Shown here one piece after another: positions 24,882 through 33,489 of a DNA stretch of 64,000 nucleotides. Each line of letters starts with the position of its first letter. Position 1 is the stretch's first letter. The DNA is from Mycobacterium sp. SVM_VP21 (GTDB lineage: Bacteria; Actinomycetota; Actinomycetes; Mycobacteriales; Mycobacteriaceae): positions 3,348,001 to 3,412,000 of the forward strand of contig CP101406.1 in assembly GCA_024758765.1 (NCBI GenBank), given 5' to 3'. Under the pieces are notes generated by a model that saw nothing but the letters and a program-made list of their open reading frames with translations, did no database searches and was not told the origin of the DNA. Both the position numbers and the translations under genes were made by a program.

Positions 24882-26282
24882 ATGTCGAATAGTCCAAACC
24901 GTAAGAACCACAACAACAATCCATCACCCGATGATGACTGGATCGGCGAGCTGATCGTCGGACTACTCAAAGCCGCCGGGTATCTGCTGTGGTGGGCAAT
25001 CCTGTTTCCCTCCCTGAGCATTCCCACCGTCGTCGCCATCTGGGTCGGTTTCAGTCACGGCGCCCGAGCCGGCGTTTTGACCGCCGTTGTGGAGGCCGCG
25101 GCATACCTCGGCTGGTGGGTGTGCCAGCCGGCCTCATTCACCCGGTGGGTCAGCGCTCCGCTGCGGCAGCGTTTCTGGGCGTGGTGGCGTTATCACCGCA
25201 ACTGGGAATCGGTCTGCGCCCTGCACGGCCTGACCGCCAAACTGGGTGAACGCACGTTGGTGCCTGCCCTGCAATCGGTGCGGATCGGCCATCACGCCGA
25301 CGTGCTGATCGTCAAGGTGGTGACCGGCCAGTCGATTGCCGACTGGCAGAAACGCGCCCTCGCACTGGCGGCGACCTGGGACGCGGAGCGGTTGACGATC
25401 CGCGCCACCACGCCGGGCCAGCTGCGGATCATCATCGGCCGCGGGGATGTGCTCGGCCAGCCGATCGCGGTGCCCATGCCAACCCCGGGTTCGGCGGTCG
25501 ATCTGGGCGCGGTGCGGGTCGGGGTCACCGAATCACGGCGCTGGTGGCACCTACCGGTATTGGGCCAGCACATCCTGGCCGCCGGTGCCACCGGAGCCGG
25601 CAAAGGCTCGGTGTTGTGGTCGCTGATCGCCGGGCTGGCACCCCACGTTAAAACGGGGCGGGTGCGGTTGTGGGTGATCGACCCCAAAGGCGGCATGGAA
25701 CTCAGTGCCGGCGCGCCGCTGTTCGCCCGGTTCTGCTACCACACCGGTCAGCCCACCGTGGAACTGCTGCGCGAGCTGGTGAAGCTGATGCAGACCCGCG
25801 CCACCCGGCTGCGCGGGCACACCCGCCTGCACACCCCCGCCCTCGCTGAGCCGTTGATCGTGCTGATCATTGATGAGATCGCCGCGCTGACCACCTATGT
25901 CACCGACCGCAAACTCCGCGCCGAGACAGAACAACTCCTCGGCCTGCTGTTGTCCCAGGGGCGTGCGGTCGGGATATCGGTGGTAGCCGCGGTGCAAGAC
26001 CCGGCCAAAGACACCCTGCCGGTACGGCAGTTGTTCACCGTGCGGATCGGGCTGCGGATGACCGAGGCTACCCAAACCGCCATGGTCTTGGGCCAAGGAG
26101 CCCGCGATGCCGGCGCCGAATGCGACCTGATCGCTGATACCACCCCCGGCATCGGGTACGTGATGATCGATGGCACCGCCGACCCGATACGGGTCCGGGC
26201 CTTTCACGTCACCGATCGCGATATCACCTTGTTGGCCCGCACCTTTCGGGCACCGCGTTCAGGCGAACAGGGAAATCGGTGA
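24882..26282 (+). CDS. FtsK/SpoIIIE-like DNA translocase for element transfer
   Basis: This 466-residue ATPase has two N-terminal membrane helices (about 28-75), then a motor domain with Walker A AGATGAGKGS (234-243), Walker B LIVLIIDEIA (325-332) and a late VVAAVQDPAKDTLP segment. It is much shorter than chromosomal FtsK and lacks a gamma domain of normal type. TraB/TraSA-like proteins of this kind pump double-stranded DNA between actinomycete cells in a hexamer. It overlaps the replication gene by four bases. Confidence 0.88.
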   Translation: MSNSPNRKNHNNNPSPDDDWIGELIVGLLKAAGYLLWWAILFPSLSIPTVVAIWVGFSHGARAGVLTAVVEAAAYLGWWVCQPASFTRWVSAPLRQRFWAWWRYHRNWESVCALHGLTAKLGERTLVPALQSVRIGHHADVLIVKVVTGQSIADWQKRALALAATWDAERLTIRATTPGQLRIIIGRGDVLGQPIAVPMPTPGSAVDLGAVRVGVTESRRWWHLPVLGQHILAAGATGAGKGSVLWSLIAGLAPHVKTGRVRLWVIDPKGGMELSAGAPLFARFCYHTGQPTVELLRELVKLMQTRATRLRGHTRLHTPALAEPLIVLIIDEIAALTTYVTDRKLRAETEQLLGLLLSQGRAVGISVVAAVQDPAKDTLPVRQLFTVRIGLRMTEATQTAMVLGQGARDAGAECDLIADTTPGIGYVMIDGTADPIRVRAFHVTDRDITLLARTFRAPRSGEQGNR

Positions 26283-27913
26283 AGACCGTAACGACGCAGA
26301 GCCCGGTGATCGCGCTGCCGGGCCTGCCGGCCACCATCGATGCCGATGCGGTGGTCACCCAGATGTGCCGGCGCGCCTCCTCACCCGGTTTCGGGTCGTG
26401 GTGGCGGCGAGTGGAATCGGTCGGTTACTGCGCCCACCCGATCCAGCTGCTCGGTGCCGACACCGCCGGGCGTCAGCACACGGTGTGGACGCGCTGCAAC
26501 AACCGCCGTCACGCGGTGTGCCCGTCATGCTCAGACCTCTACGCCCGCGACACCTGGCAACTCGTGCACGCCGGAGCCGCCGGCGGCCACCACGACATAC
26601 CCGTCGAGGTCGCCAACCGTCCGCAAGTGTTCACCACCTTGACCGCCCCCAGCTACGGGGCCGTGCACAACGCCACCGGAACCCCGTGTCACGCCATACC
26701 CAACAGGTCGGCGGGCCGCTGCCGGCACGAAAACTGCCTGCGCTGCACCATAATCCACAGTGTCGATGACCCTCTGGTGGGCCAACCATTGTGCGCGGAC
26801 TGCTACGACTATCTGGGACATATCTTGTTCACCTGGCATCTGCCCGAGCTGTGGCGGCGGTTCACCATCGCACTACGGCGCGCCGTGGCGACGCACCTGA
26901 AAACAGTTGGCGTCAAGCCCGGCTCGGTGCGGGTCAGCTTCGTCAAAGTCGTTGAATTGCAAGCCCGCGCCATACCCCACATCCATGCCCTGATCCGCCT
27001 CGACCCGCCACCCGCCACCAACGACACCACGAAATCAGGTGACCACGATCGTCACGGCCCCGCCGCCCCGCGGGGTGGTGGGGTGTCTCGTCCGGTAGCC
27101 GAGCAGCATCCCGGCTGGTCGTCACCGATCACCGCCGCCGAGCTGGCCGCCTTGATCCAACACGCTGCCAGTCGCGTCAGTATCGACGTGCCCGCCGGCG
27201 ACGACGATTACCCCAACCCGGGCGGGGTGCGCACGGTGCGGTTCGGCACCCAAATTGATACCCAACCATTGACACCCGAACCAATAACCGCAAGCGATTC
27301 CGAAGTCGACGACACCGCAGTCGCTTCGGCCTCGCGGTTGTCGCCGCGCAGGGTTGCGGCATATCTGGCGAAATACGTCACCAAATCCCTGCACGACTTC
27401 GGCATCACCGCGCGCCGGCTGTCCGCAGAAGCGATCGGCGAACTCGACGTTACTGAACATGTGCGGGCCATCCTGTCCACCATCGCCGGACTCGCCGAAC
27501 ACCCAGCGTCCGCGGGTCCGTCGTTGGCGGGGATTGGGCGCTGGCTGCACACCCTGGGCTACCGCGGCCACATCACTACCAAATCGCGGCGCTATTCGAC
27601 CACCATGGGTGCCCTGCGCGCCGCCCGCGCCACCTGGACCCGTAACCAGATAGCCAAACATTCAGGGCGACAGGACGATACGCAATCCGCCCATTTCGCT
27701 GACGACGTGACGGCGAGCACAGGCAGGCAGCAGCAACCGATCGACACCGATGAGATGCTGTGGGAGTTCGACCGCGCCGGACACGCCAGCGCCGGTGACC
27801 GCGTCCTGGTCATCTCCGCAGCCCTGCGCCACATCAGCGCCCGCATCACCGGTATCACCGAATCCCGGACTGTCTCCACCCGCATCTCGCCGCCACCACG
27901 CGGGGCAGGGTGA
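26279..27913 (+). CDS. RepSA-like replication initiator (HUH type)
   Basis: The 544-residue protein starts at GTG 26279. It has Cys clusters near 78-84 (CPSC) and 148-176 (CRHENCLRC, LCADC) that look zinc-binding. The HUH motif PHIHALIRLD (His234, His236) and a catalytic Tyr motif YLAKY (361-365) follow. This order fits rolling-circle initiators such as RepSA of pSAM2. It would nick the element's origin after excision. It is coupled to the translocase upstream and to a 57-codon ORF downstream. Confidence 0.85.
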   Translation: MKTVTTQSPVIALPGLPATIDADAVVTQMCRRASSPGFGSWWRRVESVGYCAHPIQLLGADTAGRQHTVWTRCNNRRHAVCPSCSDLYARDTWQLVHAGAAGGHHDIPVEVANRPQVFTTLTAPSYGAVHNATGTPCHAIPNRSAGRCRHENCLRCTIIHSVDDPLVGQPLCADCYDYLGHILFTWHLPELWRRFTIALRRAVATHLKTVGVKPGSVRVSFVKVVELQARAIPHIHALIRLDPPPATNDTTKSGDHDRHGPAAPRGGGVSRPVAEQHPGWSSPITAAELAALIQHAASRVSIDVPAGDDDYPNPGGVRTVRFGTQIDTQPLTPEPITASDSEVDDTAVASASRLSPRRVAAYLAKYVTKSLHDFGITARRLSAEAIGELDVTEHVRAILSTIAGLAEHPASAGPSLAGIGRWLHTLGYRGHITTKSRRYSTTMGALRAARATWTRNQIAKHSGRQDDTQSAHFADDVTASTGRQQQPIDTDEMLWEFDRAGHASAGDRVLVISAALRHISARITGITESRTVSTRISPPPRGAG

Positions 27914-28086
27914 TGGCCACGACGCCCGCGGGCGGCGCCGCCAACAACCACGATGCCGGCGCGGTCCCGCTGCACGAGCGCCCGGAGTTCATAGCCTGGC
28001 TGACCGCCTCATGTGAACGCCAAGCCCTATCCGTCACCGTCACCGACCCCACCACCCTGGCTGCCATCGCAACCCTCCTGCGCTGA
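27913..28086 (+). CDS. Small ORF following the replication gene
   Basis: This 57-residue frame begins at ATG 27913, whose A is the last base of the rep TGA. It is acidic-neutral with one Trp-rich patch (HERPEFIAWLTASCERQALS) and no helix-turn-helix, although an excisionase is usually expected at this place. Tight coupling suggests it is translated. Function is unknown. Confidence 0.5.
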   Translation: MATTPAGGAANNHDAGAVPLHERPEFIAWLTASCERQALSVTVTDPTTLAAIATLLR

Positions 28087-28177
28087 GCACGCAAAGGCAC
28101 CGTACCGTCACCGGCCAACCGGATAGACGACGAAAGTTATTTCAACACAACCCTTCCCGGCGATAAGAGCATTCCTG

Positions 28178-28262
28178 GTGTCTGGGCTGGTGGGCCGTCC
28201 AGGCTCGAAGCTGGCTTCGACCGCGTGCGGCTTTGGCCTTGACGGCCCACCAGCCCAGACAC
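28178..28262. terminator. Very long hairpin between convergent rep and integrase genes
   Basis: The 22-bp arms at 28178-28199 and 28241-28262 are perfectly complementary. The 41-base loop carries a second perfect stem (TCGAAGC, TG, GCTTCGA). It sits between convergent genes and could be a bidirectional terminator. The size and nested form also suit a replication or transfer origin of the element. Confidence 0.6.
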
Positions 28263-28303
28263 ACACTCGGCACTCGCCAGGGAGCATCCGCGACGCCGAA
28301 AAC

Positions 28304-29743
28304 CTAGATGCGCCAATGGGGTTGCACGCGGTTAATGTCGAGACTGCGGGAACCGGGGGTGCCCGGTGCGATCACCGCGTGATCCAGGATCGATTTGACG
28401 ATGCTCCGCTGGCGTTCCACGTCGAGGTCGGGCCATTGGCCGCGCAACGCCCCGCCGGTGCCCGCCAACTCATAAACCTCACTGGTATCGGTGGCCTCAG
28501 CGATGTCACGCCTGGCCTGCTGGATGCGGCTGGTGATCGGGTCGCGGGCCGCGATCCACTCCCGCGCGCTGATCGCGCCGTCGGCATACAACCCGGCCAG
28601 CTCATCGAGGCGCGTTTGATCGGCCTCCACGGCCGCCGCCAACGCCGCCACATCATGATTAGGGCTGGCTTTGCCGGCCAACACCTTCGCCAGATCCCGA
28701 GAATCCAGGCGGGTCAACACCGCATCAGTCAACAAAGCCTCAACCGGTTCGGCGACCACCGTCAGCCGACCACAGCCGCCATGATCGGGTCCTTTCAGAC
28801 AAACATAGCGGCGCACCCGATGATCGGGATTACTGTGCCGGGCTTGCGAATACAGCCGATTACCGCAACGCCCACACCGCAGCATCCCTGACAACACATA
28901 TGTGCGCGCCGCCCGCGTCTTGGTCACCGACCGCGCCGCGATACGCGCCAAGATCCGGTCCCGCTCCGCCGGCGTAATGATCGCCGGCCATTTCGCAGGC
29001 CCGATCACCTCACCACGATGCTCCCGCAGCCCGGCGATACGGCCCGAGCACAGGATCTGGCGCACCGCCGAGGTCTGCCACGACTTGGCCACCGCCGGGG
29101 AAACGCCGGAGTCGTTGAGCCACACCGTCAACGACAACAACGACTGGCCCGCCAAGTAGCGGTCCACCATCTCACGCACCACCGCCGCCTCCGACGTCCG
29201 CAGCGTGATCTTGTCGTCCTCGTAGCCGAACGGGCGCACCGAGCCGTGCGGTAGTCCCTGTTCGGCGTTCTGCAACATCTTGCGGCGAATACGTGCGGAC
29301 TTGCGCCCGGACTCCTTGGCGGCGAACGCGGCGAAAATCCGGGCCATGAACAACCCGTCATCGTTACCCAGGTCAATATCGGCGGTCACGGTAGCCACGT
29401 CTCGCACACCCACCGACTCACACAAAGCGACAAACTCTTCCAACTCCACCGGTCGGCGATGCAACCGGTCCAAGTTGTAGACGATCACCGCATCCCGCGC
29501 CCCTGATGCCAGATCGGCCAGCATCCGCGCATACTGCCGACGCGGCTTGCCCGAGAACGCCGACACATCGTTATCGACATACTCATCGCCAACCGGCCAA
29601 CCGCGGTCAGCAGACAGCTTGCGGCAATCCTCCAACTGCCGCGCCACCCCCAACCCGGTGCCCTCCACATCAGCCGAGATACGCGCGTAAATCGCCGCCG
29701 ACCGCACCCCAGCCCGCTGACCAGCGGATTTCATCTTCGCCAT
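28304..29743 (-). CDS. Large serine integrase
   Basis: The 479-residue recombinase has an N-terminal resolvase domain with the catalytic Ser23 in YARISAD, and DRLHRRP and RKSARIRRKM helices. A recombinase domain (about 170-270) and a zinc ribbon (CGRCGNRLYS, then CLKGPDHGGCG; about 290-335) follow. A coiled-coil segment and a C-terminal tail complete it. It catalyses attP x attB integration. It lies 10 bases from the truncated 13E12 gene. This is the arrangement known for the phiRv1 prophage, whose serine integrase uses a 13E12 repeat as target. Confidence 0.93.
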   Translation of the reverse strand: MAKMKSAGQRAGVRSAAIYARISADVEGTGLGVARQLEDCRKLSADRGWPVGDEYVDNDVSAFSGKPRRQYARMLADLASGARDAVIVYNLDRLHRRPVELEEFVALCESVGVRDVATVTADIDLGNDDGLFMARIFAAFAAKESGRKSARIRRKMLQNAEQGLPHGSVRPFGYEDDKITLRTSEAAVVREMVDRYLAGQSLLSLTVWLNDSGVSPAVAKSWQTSAVRQILCSGRIAGLREHRGEVIGPAKWPAIITPAERDRILARIAARSVTKTRAARTYVLSGMLRCGRCGNRLYSQARHSNPDHRVRRYVCLKGPDHGGCGRLTVVAEPVEALLTDAVLTRLDSRDLAKVLAGKASPNHDVAALAAAVEADQTRLDELAGLYADGAISAREWIAARDPITSRIQQARRDIAEATDTSEVYELAGTGGALRGQWPDLDVERQRSIVKSILDHAVIAPGTPGSRSLDINRVQPHWRI

Positions 29744-29752
29744 GGGGGTATA

Positions 29753-29780
29753 TTACCAACATCTGACCTTGGCCGGGTGG
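29753..29780. other. Probable attachment junction inside the 13E12 gene
   Basis: On the minus strand the HNH protein is normal up to HPHGATHP and then reads AKVRCW and stops at TAA 29753. Family members continue with a CxxHH-type block. The change of sequence next to the integrase gene marks the attL or attR crossover, around 29760-29777. The core sequence cannot be defined without the other junction. Confidence 0.6.
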
Positions 29781-30928
29781 GTGGCCCCATGCGGGTGGGC
29801 CACGGCATGGTCGATGTCGCAGTGGGTGGCGGGCTGGTCGCAGCCGGGGAATCGGCAGGTGAGGTCGCGGGCGCGAATGAAAGCGGCCAGCGCTCGTGAG
29901 GGACGGTAGTGCGGTTCGGCGGGCAGGTCGGCCGGGTCGTGCAGTGGTTTGACGGTGGCGCCGTTGTTGACGAGCTGGGTCAGCAGCGGTGCGGGCACCG
30001 TGCCGCCGCCGATGATCTGCCCGGAGCGCGCTGGGCGCGTTGGGGATGTCGGCGCCACGGGTTCTTCGCCGGCGCCGAATCGCGGATCGGCCGCGGTGTT
30101 CAGTGCGGTTTGGTCGGCCAGCACGTAGACGGTGACGTTGGTGGCGCGGGCGTCGGTGCCGGCGGCCGGGCAGTCGGAGTTGCCGCAGGCGCAGGCGAGG
30201 GTGTCGGCTCCGGCGGCCAGGGCGCCGAGGGCATCGGCGCGGCGTTGGGCCAGGGTGCGGGGATCGTCGTCGCAGACGGTGTGGGCTAATTGGGTCAGGC
30301 GCCGGTCGAGTGCGGTGGCATCGGTGGCGAAAAGTCGGCCCCACAGGGCGGTGGTGCCGTTTTCGCTGTTGCGGGTGTCGATGACGACTTCGCGGCCGCG
30401 GGCGTCGCGCTCCTGGCGTCGGATGGCTTCGGGGTCATGCCGCTCGATCAGGGCGTCGATGGCCGCGGCGGTCTTGGCCGCCGAGAGGGGTCCCAGGCCG
30501 GTGGCGATCTTGGCGAGCTCGGTGTCGACGGCGTTGAGCAGGTAGGGGTTGGTGATCAACGTGGTGCGCCAGACGATCGTGGCGATCAGTCGGCTGTTGA
30601 TCGCCCCGTCGAGAAACAGTGCGGCGACCTTGGGCAGTCGCTCACGCAGTGCCGAGGCCAGGTACATCTGAGAGGACGCCAGACCGTGGCTGATCTGCTC
30701 AGCGGCGGCGACCTCGGAGGCTGCGGCGTCCCAGTAGTCGCATGACCAGCGCGACCGGTTCACCGCGTCCGTTCCGCGGGTGCGCCGTGCCACTAGTTCG
30801 CCGATGACGGCCAGGCGGCGCGCCGAGGCGGCGGCCTCCACCCGGGCCCACCCCGAGATCGCCGCCACCAGGGCTTTGTCGTCGGCCTCGGCCAACGACT
30901 CCGGCTCCAGGACGTCATATTCGAACAT
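29753..30928 (-). pseudogene. 13E12-repeat family (DUF222/HNH) protein, 3' end cut by integration
   Basis: The 391-residue product has the DUF222 N-terminal domain (about 1-300) and the start of the HNH domain (RDLTCRFPGCDQPATHCDIDHAVAHPHG). The last conserved His-rich strand of the HNH site is missing because the frame enters foreign sequence. M. tuberculosis carries several such repeats, one of which is the phiRv1 target. Start MFEYDV at 30928 is chosen because a longer frame would run into the divergent VOC gene. An HNH nuclease without its last motif is unlikely to cut. Confidence 0.82.
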
Positions 30929-30986
30929 ACGTGCGATTCTAACGAGGGGGTCTGACACGACGCTCCGCCGCTCTAGGCTCGGCCGC

Positions 30987-31415
30987 ATGGAGCAACAGGT
31001 GCACTTCGTCACGGTCGCGGCCACCGATCTGGACGCGACCAGGAGTTTCTACGGCGCCCTGGGCTGGGAGCCCCTACTGGATGTCGAGGGCGAGATCGTC
31101 TTCTATCAGACGGCGCCGGGCCAGGTGCTGGGGTTCTTTGACGCCGACAAGTTCAACGAAGACCTGGCGCTGCCCAGTGACCACTCCCGGGTCTCCGGGG
31201 TCACCACGGCGCACAACGTCGACAGCCCCGCCGCCGTGATCGCGCTGGCCGACGCCATGGCCGCCGTGGGTGGCGTCGTGATCAAGCCGCCGCAACCCGG
31301 CCAGTTCGGCGGCGTGTTCCACGCCCACGTCCAAGACCCCAACGGACTGATCTGGGAGATCGCCCACAACCCCGGCTGGCGGATCGCGCCCGATGGCACG
31401 GTAATTCTGGGCTGA
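30987..31415 (+). CDS. VOC-superfamily (glyoxalase-like) protein
   Basis: The 142-residue protein has two beta-alpha-beta-beta-beta modules: HFVTVAATDLDATRSFYGALGWEP at the N terminus and GGVFHAHVQDPNGLIWEIAHNP at the C terminus. His6 and the late Glu of IWEI fit metal positions. Enzymatic role unknown; family members are lyases, dioxygenases or resistance proteins. ATG 30987 is divergent from the 13E12 gene, 58 bases away. Confidence 0.8.
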   Translation: MEQQVHFVTVAATDLDATRSFYGALGWEPLLDVEGEIVFYQTAPGQVLGFFDADKFNEDLALPSDHSRVSGVTTAHNVDSPAAVIALADAMAAVGGVVIKPPQPGQFGGVFHAHVQDPNGLIWEIAHNPGWRIAPDGTVILG

Positions 31416-31460
31416 GGTCGTAGGGTGGCCGGGACATAACGGGAAAGGAACAGCACCACG

Positions 31461-31910
31461 ATGCCCTCTTTGCTGAGCATGGCGTTGGGCGCGGCACCGG
31501 TCTTCGGTGGAGCCCTGTTTGCCGCGGCCGCCGGGCAGCTGAAAGGCCCGGACGTACGCGCCCTGATCAAACAGGACCTCGATCTGCTCGACCGGCTTCC
31601 CGCGGAGCAGACGCAGCGGCGCGCGGATTTCCAGCGCACCATCGACGAGCGCATTGACGATTTGGTCGCTGCCTCCGACCGAACGAGAGCGCTGCGGGCC
31701 GCGGCGCTCTCCTATCAGGGCAATTGGCGCGACGTGGTCTTTTTCGTCTCCTCGGTGCTGTTCACCTACGTCTGGTGGCACATCAATCACGATCGTGGCA
31801 ATTGGCTGCCGATGTTCATCGTGCTGATCCTCGCGTGCCTCGTCTCCGCGGCCTACGCGCTGCGCGGGACGCTGCGGATGGTGACGCACAAGTGGCGACG
31901 CCGGCGATAA
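31461..31910 (+). CDS. Hypothetical membrane protein
   Basis: The 149-residue protein has a hydrophobic N terminus (4-24), a charged helical middle (PDVRALIKQDLDLLDRLPAE to about 80), and two membrane helices near 90-108 and 116-134, with a basic end. No family is recognised. An AAAGGA site precedes ATG 31461. It lies 45 bases after the VOC gene and 10 before the acyl-CoA synthetase, so it may be co-transcribed. Confidence 0.7.
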   Translation: MPSLLSMALGAAPVFGGALFAAAAGQLKGPDVRALIKQDLDLLDRLPAEQTQRRADFQRTIDERIDDLVAASDRTRALRAAALSYQGNWRDVVFFVSSVLFTYVWWHINHDRGNWLPMFIVLILACLVSAAYALRGTLRMVTHKWRRRR

Positions 31911-31920
31911 TAGGCTGCCC

Positions 31921-33453
31921 ATGACTCACGTCGTCGAAATCACACGGCACCACAACCCTTTTCCGGCGACCGGGGTGACCCGCGACCACAACGGTGTCGC
32001 GCATTACGCGCAGCTGCCGGCAACACTTCTCGATGTGCTGGCCGAGCAGGCCGAGCAGCGCCCCGACGGTGAAGCCGTGGTGGAACTCGGCGGCGACCGC
32101 CTGACCTACCGGCAGTTGTGGCGGCGGGCCGCACGGGTGGCTGGCGGGCTGCGCGCCGACGGGCTGGCTCGCGGTGACCGGGTCGCGTTGCGCTACCCGG
32201 CGGGACTGGACTGGGTGCTGGCGTTCTGGGGCACGTTGATGGCCGGTGGAATACCGGTGGCCGTCAATACCCGTTCGGCCGCACCGGAAGTCGACTTCGT
32301 GCTCACCGATGCCGGCGTTCGGGTGGACCTGGCGCCCGGCACCGCACTGCCCGATGGCCAACCGTATGTGGTCGACGGGCTCGAAGCGGGCGACACCGCG
32401 GCGCTGTTCTACACCTCCGGTACCACCGGCAGCCCCAAGGGAGTGCCCACCACCCACGAGGCGTTTGTGACCAACGCCGAGAACATGATGCGCACCTTGG
32501 GCCGGACCCGGACATTGGGCGAGGAATATCGCACACTGATCTCGGTCCCGCTGTTTCATGTGACGGGCTGTAACTCCCAACTGCTGGTCGCCGCCTACAC
32601 CGGCGGCACCGCGGTCATCATGCCGTCGCTGAATCTTCCCGAGTTGATCGCAACACTTCCTGCGCAACGGATCTCATCGATGGTGACGGTGCCGGCGATC
32701 TATTCGCTGCTGCTGAGGCATCCCGACTTCGCCAACGTCGACGTGAGTGGGGTGCGGTGGGTCGGCTACGGCGGGGCGCCGACGGCACCGGCGCTGGTGC
32801 GCTCACTACGCGAGGCGTTCGGTGCGGCAACGGTGTTCAACGGCTACGGCATGACCGAGACGGCTTCGCTGATGACGGTGTTGCCGGACTCCGACGCGGT
32901 GGCGCATGCGGACTCGGTCGGTTATGTCGTGCCGTCGGGCGATATCGGCGTCGTCCCGCTCGGCGATGATCCGGGTACCGGTGAACTGGTGGTGCGCGGT
33001 GCGAATGTGATGACGGGCTACTGGAACCGGCCCGAGGCGACCGCCGCCACCATCATCGACGGCTGGCTGCACACCGGTGATGTGGTGCGCGTCGACGACG
33101 CCGGCCGGGTCCACATCATCGATCGCCTCAAGGACATCATCAACCGCGGTGGCGAGAACGTCTCCAGCGTCGAGGTGGAAGCGGCCCTGCTGTCGGCTCC
33201 CGGTGTGGCCGACGCGTGCGTGCTCGCAGTGCCCGACGAGGTGATGGGGGAGAAGGTCGGCGCGGTGCTGATCGGCGACCAGCACGAGATTGATGTGGCC
33301 GCCGTACTGGAGTACTGCCGCGGCCAATTGGCGGACTTCAAGGTGCCGCAGTACATCACCGTGGTGAGCGAGGCGCTGCCACGCACCGCCAGCGGCAAGT
33401 TGCTCAAGGCCCAGCTGCGCGAGCAGGTGCGTTGGGGCTCGCCGCTGCGGTAG
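31921..33453 (+). CDS. Acyl-CoA synthetase/AMP-dependent ligase (FadD-like)
   Basis: This 510-residue adenylate-forming enzyme activates a carboxylic acid with ATP to acyl-AMP and then usually to acyl-CoA. Motifs: YTSGTTGSPKGVPTTH (P-loop, about 160-176), GYGMTETASL, HTGDVVRVDDAGRVHIIDRLKD (hinge) and PRTASGKLLK with the catalytic Lys near the C terminus. It is close to typical FadD length. The substrate cannot be told from sequence; nearby acid-catabolism genes suggest a fatty or aromatic acid. Confidence 0.92.
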   Translation: MTHVVEITRHHNPFPATGVTRDHNGVAHYAQLPATLLDVLAEQAEQRPDGEAVVELGGDRLTYRQLWRRAARVAGGLRADGLARGDRVALRYPAGLDWVLAFWGTLMAGGIPVAVNTRSAAPEVDFVLTDAGVRVDLAPGTALPDGQPYVVDGLEAGDTAALFYTSGTTGSPKGVPTTHEAFVTNAENMMRTLGRTRTLGEEYRTLISVPLFHVTGCNSQLLVAAYTGGTAVIMPSLNLPELIATLPAQRISSMVTVPAIYSLLLRHPDFANVDVSGVRWVGYGGAPTAPALVRSLREAFGAATVFNGYGMTETASLMTVLPDSDAVAHADSVGYVVPSGDIGVVPLGDDPGTGELVVRGANVMTGYWNRPEATAATIIDGWLHTGDVVRVDDAGRVHIIDRLKDIINRGGENVSSVEVEAALLSAPGVADACVLAVPDEVMGEKVGAVLIGDQHEIDVAAVLEYCRGQLADFKVPQYITVVSEALPRTASGKLLKAQLREQVRWGSPLR

Positions 33454-33489
33454 CCAGGACTTGTCGGTGGCGGGCGTTACCTTGCCGGC

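Larger units (their letters stand above)
22362..29752 (+). mobile_element. AICE-like actinomycete integrative and conjugative element
   Basis: The cluster has the parts of an actinomycete integrative element: a serine integrase at the right border, a RepSA-like HUH initiator, an FtsK-like translocase for double-stranded DNA transfer, an SCO3933-type regulator, an XRE regulator and a creatininase-like cargo gene. The right end lies beside a truncated 13E12/HNH gene. The left end is not defined and is placed here at the creatininase stop only for convenience. The element should replicate after excision and move to mycelial or neighbouring cells as double-stranded DNA. Confidence 0.75.
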
